Source: S012-113 sp965368405
GTDB taxonomy: Bacteria > Bacteroidota > Bacteroidia > Cytophagales > Cyclobacteriaceae
Assembly (NCBI GenBank): GCA_965368405.1
Contig: CBDUMS010000040.1
Location: forward strand, 1 to 29,432
DNA length: 29,432 bases
Reading direction: 5' to 3'
Numbering within the stretch: position 1 is the stretch's first letter; every line of letters begins with the position of its first letter. Made by a program: the position numbers and the translations under genes. The notes beneath the pieces are model-generated. The model saw nothing but the letters and a program-made list of their open reading frames with translations. It was not told where the DNA came from and did no database searches. Below, piece after piece: positions 23,653 through 29,432 of the stretch.

Positions 23653-24222
23653 ATGGAAAAGCATCGATGCAGCTGGTGTGTTGGCACCTTCGACGACTAC
23701 GTTAAGTACCATGATGAGGAGTGGGGTGTTCCTGTCCATGACGATCGAAAGCATTTCGAATTTTTAATTCTGGAAGGTGCTCAAGCCGGATTAAGCTGGG
23801 CCACTATCCTCAAGAGACGTGCGGGCTATCGTAAGGCCTTCGCTAATTTCGATCCAAAGAATGTGGCTCGATTTGATTCTAATACAATCAATGAACTTCT
23901 TCAGGATCCAGGAATTATTCGGAATAAGCTCAAGGTGAATGGTGCGGTTACCAACGCCCAACATTTTTTAGAAATACAGGATGAATTTGGTTCATTCGAT
24001 AAGTACATATGGAGCTTTGTCGGCAACAAGCCCATAGTCAATTCATGGAAAAAGATGAGCGAAGTACCGGCAACCTCAAAAGAGTCTGACGCATTAAGTA
24101 AAGATTTAAAGAAAAGGGGGTTTAAATTTGTAGGGAGTACGATCATGTATGCCCATATGCAAGCATGTGGTCTAGTGAATGATCATACAACAGATTGTTT
24201 TAGATATAAAGAAGTAAAATAA
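23653..24222 (+). CDS. tag: DNA-3-methyladenine glycosylase I
   Basis: A 189-residue base-excision repair enzyme that removes 3-methyladenine from alkylated DNA. The zinc site of E. coli Tag (Cys4, His17, His175, Cys179) is matched by C6, H20, H178 and C182. The catalytic-pocket segment LEGAQAGLSWATILKRR (40-56) contains E41, equivalent to Glu38 of the E. coli enzyme. Length is normal. The stop codon overlaps the start of the Kazal lipoprotein gene by one base (ATAATG), so the two are translationally coupled. Confidence 0.95.
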   Translation: MEKHRCSWCVGTFDDYVKYHDEEWGVPVHDDRKHFEFLILEGAQAGLSWATILKRRAGYRKAFANFDPKNVARFDSNTINELLQDPGIIRNKLKVNGAVTNAQHFLEIQDEFGSFDKYIWSFVGNKPIVNSWKKMSEVPATSKESDALSKDLKKRGFKFVGSTIMYAHMQACGLVNDHTTDCFRYKEVK

Positions 24223-24443
24223 TGATTCGTAAAGTCCTAAGCCTGGTGGTCATTTCTTTCCTTTTCATTGCTGTATCATGCAAAGAAGAAGAGCCCTGTA
24301 TTGACGAGAGCAAAATAAACCCAACAGCGCCATGTACTATGGATTATCGCCCGGTTTGTGGCTGCGATGGTGTTTCTTATGGGAACGAATGCATGGCAAC
24401 CAATGCCGGTGTGCTTCGCTGGAGCGATGGGGAATGTGAGTAA
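24222..24443 (+). CDS. Kazal-type serine protease inhibitor lipoprotein
   Basis: A 73-residue lipoprotein: lipobox VSC with C20 lipidated, then a single Kazal domain. Its six cysteines are C26, C38, C46, C48, C57 and C72. The block CTMDYRPVCGCDG (38-50) matches the reactive-site loop of turkey ovomucoid third domain, CTLEYRPLCGSDN. The P1 residue is then Met40 and P1' Asp41, which predicts inhibition of chymotrypsin-, elastase- or subtilisin-like proteases. The canonical sixth cysteine (ovomucoid C38) is missing and C48 replaces it, as is usual in bacterial CGCDG Kazal domains. It overlaps tag by one base. Its probable role is surface protection against proteases. Confidence 0.85.
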   Translation: MIRKVLSLVVISFLFIAVSCKEEEPCIDESKINPTAPCTMDYRPVCGCDGVSYGNECMATNAGVLRWSDGECE

Positions 24444-24514
24444 TTTATTCTGAAAGGAGAGCTTGTGTTCGAGCCCCTGAAGATGTATTCTTCGTTAATA
24501 ATAACTAACTATTG

Positions 24515-24522
24515 TACCTTTG
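24515..24522 (+). promoter_or_regulatory. Putative Bacteroidota -7 promoter box of prfA (TACCTTTG)
   Basis: TACCTTTG is an exact match to the TAnnTTTG consensus and lies 20 bases before the ATG of prfA. A convincing TTG at -33 is not seen, so only the -7 box supports this. Confidence 0.5.
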
Positions 24523-24542
24523 TTTTTGATAGATAATTAGCA

Positions 24543-25613
24543 ATGATTGAGAAGCTAGAAGAAATTGCACTTAGGTTTGAAGAGGTAGGCCAGCTTATGG
24601 TTCAGCCGGATATTATGTCTGATATGGCGAACTTTACCAAGCTTAGTAAAGAGTATAAAGACCTTGAAAAGATTGTTGAAGTATACGAGCGCTATAAGAA
24701 TATTATTTCGAATCTGGATTCTGCAAAAGAGGTCTTAAAAACGGAAAAGGATCCTGAGTTTCGTGATATGGCCAAAATGGAGATTGAGGAGCTGGAGCCA
24801 GCCAAAGATGCTATAGAGGAAGAAGTAAAGAAACTGCTTATTCCTAAGGACCCAACAGATAGCAAAAATGCAATCCTCGAAATTCGCTCGGGAGCAGGGG
24901 GCGATGAAGCCTCGATTTTTGCCGGCGATTTAATGAGAATGTATCAGAAATTTAGTGAACAACAAGGTTGGAAATTGTCGATAACCGATTTTGTTGATGG
25001 CACTGCAGGTGGATTTAATAAAGTAGTGGCGAATGTAACCGGTAGCGATGTTTACGGTAGGCTGAAGTATGAAAGTGGTGTCCACCGCGTACAACGTGTA
25101 CCGGCCACCGAAACCCAGGGTAGGGTTCATACATCAGCAGCATCTGTAGTTGTTCTTCCGGAAATGGACGATGTTGAAGTAGATCTGGATTTGAATGATG
25201 TAAGAAGAGATGAGTTTTGCTCTTCAGGGCCTGGCGGGCAGTCGGTTAATACAACCTACTCTGCGATTAGGCTTACCCATATGCCATCTGGAATTGTAGT
25301 CCAATGCCAGGATCAAAAGTCGAAGCTAAAGAATTACGATAAAGCACTAAAGGAATTAAAATCCAGGTTATATGCTATTGAGCTCCAGAAGCATCAGGAT
25401 GAAGTAGGTGCAGAACGAAAATCGATGATTGGCAAAGGGGATCGATCTGATAAAATAAGGACCTATAATTACCCTCAAGGTCGAGTTACCGACCATCGGA
25501 TTGGGAAATCGGTACATAACCTGCCACAAGTAATGGATGGTGATATTAATGATTTTATCGAAGAGCTTCAGATTGCCGAGAACGCCCAAAAAATGAAAGA
25601 CGAGGCTCAATAA
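24543..25613 (+). CDS. prfA: Peptide chain release factor 1
   Basis: A 356-residue class I release factor that frees the finished peptide at UAA and UAG codons. The GGQ motif (231-233, in SGPGGQSVNTTYS) contacts the ribosomal peptidyl-transferase centre. The PxT codon-recognition tripeptide is PAT (187-189, in VQRVPATETQ), which marks RF1 rather than RF2 (which has SPF). The SAGGGDEAS-like block SGAGGDEASIF (116-126) is typical. Length and order match E. coli RF1 (360). The gene is preceded by a TAnnTTTG-type box and 99 bases of non-coding sequence, so it is probably transcribed separately from the Kazal gene. Confidence 0.97.
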   Translation: MIEKLEEIALRFEEVGQLMVQPDIMSDMANFTKLSKEYKDLEKIVEVYERYKNIISNLDSAKEVLKTEKDPEFRDMAKMEIEELEPAKDAIEEEVKKLLIPKDPTDSKNAILEIRSGAGGDEASIFAGDLMRMYQKFSEQQGWKLSITDFVDGTAGGFNKVVANVTGSDVYGRLKYESGVHRVQRVPATETQGRVHTSAASVVVLPEMDDVEVDLDLNDVRRDEFCSSGPGGQSVNTTYSAIRLTHMPSGIVVQCQDQKSKLKNYDKALKELKSRLYAIELQKHQDEVGAERKSMIGKGDRSDKIRTYNYPQGRVTDHRIGKSVHNLPQVMDGDINDFIEELQIAENAQKMKDEAQ

Positions 25614-25658
25614 TTGCCGAATTAGAGTCGTTTAACTATCAAAAACTAATGCTCTGTT

Positions 25659-27041
25659 GTGAATCGAATCCTTCATTATACTCTTCTATGGTCAACGGGC
25701 GTTTTTTTAGCGGCTAATATTGGATGCAGCCTTACAGCAGAAGAAATCTCAACAGACCCTAACTTACAACTACAGTTTTCAGCGGATACCGTTTTCTTTG
25801 ATACAGTCTTTTCTCAGATTCCAACAATAACAAAGAGATTAAGGGTTTATAATAATAATGGGTCTGCAGTGAGTATTGGCTCAATTTCTCTTGCTGATAT
25901 GAATACCCCCTACCAACTAACTGTAAATGGGATTAAAGGAACATCCTTTCAGGCTACCAAGCTATTGGCGAATGACAGCCTGCTGATATTAGTAGACGCG
26001 CTCTTAGATGACAGGGACAATGACCTTCCCTATATTATTGAAGATCAGATGATTTTTAATACCAATGGAAATATTCAGGAAATACCAGTAATATCCTGGG
26101 GTCAGGATGCTAATTTTTTAAGAGATTCAATATTATCATGCAATGCAGTTTGGACTAAAGGCAAACCCTATGTGATTTATGATAATGTTCTTGTGGATAG
26201 TTTATGCACGCTTACCATTGAAGCTGGAGCACAGGTATTTTCACATAAAGACTCACAGCTCTTCGTGCAAGGCACACTTAACGTATTAGGCACTAAAGAG
26301 GAGCGCGTACTTATTACCAACGATCGTTTCGATGGCGCGTATCGCAACTTTCCCGGTCAGTGGCAAGGGATTACTTTTCTACCGGGAAGTGATAATAATA
26401 CAATTCAATATGCCAATATCCGTAACGCTGCTATCGGCATCTACCTGGGCACTCCAGATGATAATGATAATGCCGACTTGCTGATTGAAAACACCGTTAT
26501 TGAAAACATGTCGCAATCGGCGATTGCGGCTTTTACTTCAGATCTGGAAATGAATAACTGTTTGCTCAACAACTCGGGGCAAATTCTTTTTGCAGGTCTA
26601 GCAGGTGGTAACTATACCCTTACCCACAACAGCTTTGCTAATTACGGCTATGGGTTGTTTAAATCGCAACCTACCTTTTATGTGTCAAACGAACTTGAGC
26701 TGGCAGATGGAAGCTTTATCCAAGATCCTGTTAATCTTATTTTAAACAATAATATCATTTGGGGGATCTCTAACGATGAGATTATCCTTGGAGATAATGC
26801 CGATGAACCCTTTATGCTAACGATGTCTCATAATCTTCTTAGAACGACTAATGACTTGTTTATTGGGTTTGATAATGTCATTAATAATGACCCATTATTT
26901 ATCGATTCGGAGGCTTTTAATTATCAATTAGACGAAGGATCTCCGGCAATAAATGCTGCTTTTCCTTTGGGTTTTACTATTGATCTTCTTGGTGCACCGA
27001 GAAATGAGCCGCCAGATATCGGAGCGTACGAAAGACAGTAA
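25659..27041 (+). CDS. Right-handed beta-helix repeat lipoprotein
   Basis: A 460-residue putative lipoprotein starting at GTG, because no ATG is available in frame near the leader (MNRILHYTLLWSTGVFLAANIGC, with C23 as candidate lipid site; the lipobox is imperfect). An N-terminal immunoglobulin-like part (about 30-150) is followed by a long parallel beta-helix (about 170-430). The helix shows repeated short strands of the type NTIQYANIRNAAIGIYLG and LLIENTVIENMSQSAIAAF, with asparagine/isoleucine turns. The C-terminal SPAINAA...DIGAYERQ segment is a hallmark of choice-of-anchor/beta-helix proteins. Relatives often bind or cleave polysaccharides, but I see no catalytic residue set. The protein is probably outer-membrane or surface exposed. 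Confidence 0.82.
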   Translation: MNRILHYTLLWSTGVFLAANIGCSLTAEEISTDPNLQLQFSADTVFFDTVFSQIPTITKRLRVYNNNGSAVSIGSISLADMNTPYQLTVNGIKGTSFQATKLLANDSLLILVDALLDDRDNDLPYIIEDQMIFNTNGNIQEIPVISWGQDANFLRDSILSCNAVWTKGKPYVIYDNVLVDSLCTLTIEAGAQVFSHKDSQLFVQGTLNVLGTKEERVLITNDRFDGAYRNFPGQWQGITFLPGSDNNTIQYANIRNAAIGIYLGTPDDNDNADLLIENTVIENMSQSAIAAFTSDLEMNNCLLNNSGQILFAGLAGGNYTLTHNSFANYGYGLFKSQPTFYVSNELELADGSFIQDPVNLILNNNIIWGISNDEIILGDNADEPFMLTMSHNLLRTTNDLFIGFDNVINNDPLFIDSEAFNYQLDEGSPAINAAFPLGFTIDLLGAPRNEPPDIGAYERQ

Positions 27042-27103
27042 ACTACCAAGAGTTATTCCTTGTTGAACCAGCCGTTATTTAGTATTTTTAATAGAAGATA
27101 AAC

Positions 27104-27128
27104 AAGAGGTTATTCAGACTCTTTTTTT
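27104..27128 (+). terminator. Weak putative intrinsic terminator downstream of the beta-helix gene
   Basis: AAGAG (27104-27108) pairs with CTCTT (27119-27123) across a 10-base loop and is followed by a seven-base T-run. The stem is only 5 base pairs, so termination would be inefficient; the call is tentative. Confidence 0.35.
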
Positions 27129-27154
27129 CTACAACCAAGTAACCCTAACTGCCC

Positions 27155-27574
27155 ATGAGCGTAGTCCAAAAGCAAATTACCCTGGAACCATTCCCTAAAG
27201 GATTTCATATTATTACCTCAGCAGTATTGGATGCCATACCTGAGATATCGTATGTAAAGGCGGGCATGTTAAACGTATTTATCAGGCATAGTTCTGCGAG
27301 TTTAACAATTAATGAAAATTCTGATCCGGATGTTCGGCATGACTTCGAGCAGCATTTCGAGAAAACTGTGCCCGAATATGCGAGCTATTATAATCATATC
27401 TCGGAAGGTCCGGATGATATGCCGGCACATATTAAGGCATCAACCCTTGGCTCTTCAATTACAATCCCGGTAACTGACGGAAGACTAGCGTTAGGTACAT
27501 GGCAAGGAATCTACCTGGGTGAGCACCGTATCATTGGAGGACCGCGAAAATTGATGCTTACCTTATATTCTTAG
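27155..27574 (+). CDS. YjbQ family protein (UPF0047; secondary thiamine-phosphate synthase enzyme family)
   Basis: A 139-residue protein with the full YjbQ signature. FIRHSSASLTINENSDPDVRHD (43-64) and GPDDMPAHIKASTLG (85-99) contain conserved residues of the family, followed by LALGTWQGIYLGEH (111-124). YjbQ proteins form trimers and bind a metal; weak thiamine-phosphate synthase activity has been reported for the E. coli member, and the true role is unsettled. Length and ATG start are as expected. The gene stands alone between a beta-helix lipoprotein and an outer-membrane barrel. Confidence 0.93.
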   Translation: MSVVQKQITLEPFPKGFHIITSAVLDAIPEISYVKAGMLNVFIRHSSASLTINENSDPDVRHDFEQHFEKTVPEYASYYNHISEGPDDMPAHIKASTLGSSITIPVTDGRLALGTWQGIYLGEHRIIGGPRKLMLTLYS

Positions 27575-27597
27575 ATTTCAGGCAAGTCGATTAACGC

Positions 27598-27627
27598 TTG
27601 ACAACTAACATATTTATTGTAAATTTA
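27598..27627 (+). promoter_or_regulatory. Putative Bacteroidota promoter (TTG, 19 bases, TAAATTTA)
   Basis: TTG (27598-27600) is followed after 19 bases by TAAATTTA (27620-27627), which matches TAnnTTTG in all but the last base. The spacing is correct for a Bacteroidota -33/-7 pair, and the ATG of the barrel gene is 28 bases further on. Confidence 0.42.
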
Positions 27628-27655
27628 TTGGTTGATCATATCATAAGTTCCTACA

Positions 27656-28618
27656 ATGCTGAATAGATTACTTCTGGCAATCATCTTTACCGTTACAGCT
27701 AATGCTGCGCTAGTTGCACAAGGGTGTAGCGATGCCGGCTTTTGTACAATGGGTGCTATGAAACCCGATCAAGCCTATAGCAAAAAGATCAATTTTAAAT
27801 TGAGGTCGATAGAGTTTAGCCAATATCGTGGAACCACTACCTTGAGTCCTATTATATATGTTGCAAACCTGGACGTATCGTTAGGTATATCAGAAAGAAC
27901 CGGTTTCCAGATCAAGCTGCCATACCAATGGACAACAGGCAATTTTGGTAACTCAAGCGGCCTTGGCGATATATCTTTAAGTGTAACGCATAATTTCAGA
28001 AAAGTAGGCGGGTTTGATTTGAATGCCACAGTAGGGATGAAAATACCATCGAATAAGTCTGATTTAACTTCTAAGGGAGACAAATTCCCTGAGTCCCAAG
28101 GTCTGGTTATGCCGATGTATCAGCAGGTGAGCTTGGGAAGTTATGATTTTATTATTGGGGCCTCGTTAATAAACGAGAATTGGCTCTTGGCTATAGGGTA
28201 TCAGGATGCGCTTACGGCTAATAATAATACCTTTAAATGGTCGGAATGGACACCCTTTTACCCCTCGGATGAATATGTTGAGGCCTACGATATTGCGACA
28301 AAGTTGAAGCGAGGCTCTGACATTATGCTGCGGATTGAGCGGAATTTTAGATTTGCCCGCTATAATATCAATGTGGGACTCCTTCCTATCTATCGAATCA
28401 CCAAAGACCAGATAATTAGTAGCACAACGGGCGAATACGAAAAACTAGAAGGAACGACGGGACTGGCATCATCTTTATTGGTAGGGGCAGGATATAATTT
28501 TAATATTAACAATACCATTAAGTTAACCTATGGTCGAAAACTCACGCAGCGCGATGTAAACCCCGATGGCCTAACACGTCACGATGTACTAATCGTAGCC
28601 TATTTATTCCGATTCTAG
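27656..28618 (+). CDS. Outer-membrane beta-barrel protein
   Basis: A 320-residue exported protein with a signal peptide (1-22, ending VAQ). The mature part alternates amphipathic strands with aromatic caps (RTGFQIKLPYQWTT, LGDISLSVTHNFRKV, GAGYNFNINNTIKLTYGR) and ends in the aromatic-terminated strand VLIVAYLFRF, typical of outer-membrane barrels. It resembles MetA-pathway/transporter-type barrels, but the family is not certain. Two cysteines, C24 and C30 (CSDAGFC), lie right after the cleavage site and could form a disulfide or bind a metal. The downstream TPR gene starts 3 bases after its stop, so they probably form one operon. Confidence 0.72.
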   Translation: MLNRLLLAIIFTVTANAALVAQGCSDAGFCTMGAMKPDQAYSKKINFKLRSIEFSQYRGTTTLSPIIYVANLDVSLGISERTGFQIKLPYQWTTGNFGNSSGLGDISLSVTHNFRKVGGFDLNATVGMKIPSNKSDLTSKGDKFPESQGLVMPMYQQVSLGSYDFIIGASLINENWLLAIGYQDALTANNNTFKWSEWTPFYPSDEYVEAYDIATKLKRGSDIMLRIERNFRFARYNINVGLLPIYRITKDQIISSTTGEYEKLEGTTGLASSLLVGAGYNFNINNTIKLTYGRKLTQRDVNPDGLTRHDVLIVAYLFRF

Positions 28619-28621
28619 CCA

Positions 28622-29432
28622 ATGCAATTACTAAGAGCCCTTTCTGTATTTCTAATCGTTGGTGTTGCTGTAAACCTGGGCTACAGTCAGGATTATAACG
28701 CAATTGAAGCTTTGGTGAGTTCGGGGCAAGAAAATCAGGCTTTGGTGCTCTTGGCGGAAGTAGAAGATAAAAATGACATATCGTATTTAAATCTACTTGG
28801 AGAAGCCAATATGCGTAAGGGGTTATACGATAAGGCGCTAGAGGCATTCGAAAAAGCAGAATTCTTACAAGAAACCAACCCAGATCATAATAAGCTGACT
28901 TTAGCGGAAACCTATAGCTATATAGCCGTGGTGCATTACACCACCGGAAATAATCAACTTGCTCTGCAATATCATTTCAAGGCGCTCGACTTACGAAAAG
29001 TGGCCAATGATAGAGTTGCAATCGCTGCCTCGACCAACGACATTGGGCTCGTTTATAGTCGAAGTAATCCGGAAAAAGCCATTGAGTATTATCAGCAAGC
29101 ACTGGAAGAATATAAGCAACTCTTTGGGAGAGAAGATTCGAGGATTGTTACGGCTTATACCAATATTGGGATTGCCTATAGTAATTTGGGCAACTATGAA
29201 AAGGCGCATGAAAATTTAGAGATGGCCTTGGAGATTAGGCAGTTGATAGAGAGAAGTACTGTACAAGAGGCTTTTATCCATTCGAGTATTGGAGTCGTAT
29301 ACTCAAGAGAAAACGATCTTCAAGAAGCACTTCAGGAGTTTGATATTGCTCTGGGTATATATAAAAAAAACTACGGTACCAAGCATCCGGAAATTGCCAG
29401 TACTTATAACTTAATTGGCAACACCTATGGGT
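28622..29432 (+). CDS. Secreted TPR protein, N-terminal part (gene continues past window end)
   Basis: The reading frame is open from the ATG at 28622 to the end of the window (270 residues seen). It begins with a signal peptide (about 1-23, ending GYSQ). At least four to five tetratricopeptide repeats follow, recognisable by alternating blocks such as LGEANMRKGLYDKALEAFEKA, IAVVHYTTGNNQLALQYHFKAL and IGIAYSNLGNYEKAHENLEMAL. The repeat style, with short G-N-Y turns and Y-L-A positions, is seen in Bacteroidota TPR proteins that end in a CHAT protease, a histidine kinase or a DNA-binding domain. Which one applies cannot be seen here. It starts 3 bases after the barrel gene. Confidence 0.85.
   Translation, partial: MQLLRALSVFLIVGVAVNLGYSQDYNAIEALVSSGQENQALVLLAEVEDKNDISYLNLLGEANMRKGLYDKALEAFEKAEFLQETNPDHNKLTLAETYSYIAVVHYTTGNNQLALQYHFKALDLRKVANDRVAIAASTNDIGLVYSRSNPEKAIEYYQQALEEYKQLFGREDSRIVTAYTNIGIAYSNLGNYEKAHENLEMALEIRQLIERSTVQEAFIHSSIGVVYSRENDLQEALQEFDIALGIYKKNYGTKHPEIASTYNLIGNTYG

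Noticed and set aside
28959..29219. Frame-shifted 86-codon open frame within the final TPR gene
   Set aside because: The main frame is open from 28622 to the window end and carries TPR motifs; this is a shadow.

Overview
The window looks like a chromosomal segment from a member of the Bacteroidota, probably a Cytophagia-type bacterium. The basis is a DUF5723-type outer-membrane protein, many Sec/lipoprotein leaders of Bacteroidota style, promoter-like TAnnTTTG boxes (for example ahead of prfA), almost no Shine-Dalgarno sequences, and AT-leaning composition. It holds 24 protein-coding genes: two cut by the window edges, no RNA genes, no CRISPR, no insertion sequence, and no gene-free stretch longer than about 205 bases.

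Region 1 (1-9264) is the most unusual part. After the tail of a TPR-like gene comes a complete-looking lipoxygenase. It keeps both pairs of iron-ligand motifs and the C-terminal isoleucine, and carries a transthyretin-like N-terminal domain instead of a recognisable PLAT domain. Only 9 bases separate its stop from that of a convergent gene for a small, membrane-anchored catalase-like haem protein. That gene is in turn the second gene of an apparent operon with a 1735-residue signalling protein (pseudokinase, AAA ATPase, helical repeats, GAF, class III nucleotide cyclase). Lipoxygenases fused to small catalase-like domains make allene oxides or related oxylipins in corals and cyanobacteria. I infer a split version of that chemistry here, possibly linked to a ligand- or redox-sensing cyclase.

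Region 2 (9265-12210) has a pirin, a PAPS-type sulfotransferase with an unusually strong Shine-Dalgarno, and a secreted protein with two copies of a dimeric alpha/beta-barrel-like domain. An 11-base-pair inverted repeat lies in the divergent promoter region between the cyclase gene and pirin.

Region 3 (12365-17029) is a tightly packed plus-strand run: a metzincin-PKD lipoprotein, a PBP4-type D,D-peptidase, a NagZ-type beta-N-acetylglucosaminidase and a LOG-type phosphoribohydrolase, which together suggest cell-envelope turnover. A mini FtsX-like membrane protein follows, behind a near-perfect palindrome.

Region 4 (17035-21662, minus strand) encodes three envelope proteins: an unrecognised exported protein, a DUF5723 barrel with a C-terminal SPOR-like domain, and a large lipoprotein whose stop codon directly abuts the barrel's start codon.

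Region 5 (21781-29432, plus strand) has a secreted amidohydrolase, an SDR, DNA-3-methyladenine glycosylase I, a Kazal-inhibitor lipoprotein with an ovomucoid-like reactive loop, prfA, a beta-helix lipoprotein, a YjbQ enzyme, an outer-membrane barrel, and the start of a secreted TPR protein that runs off the end.
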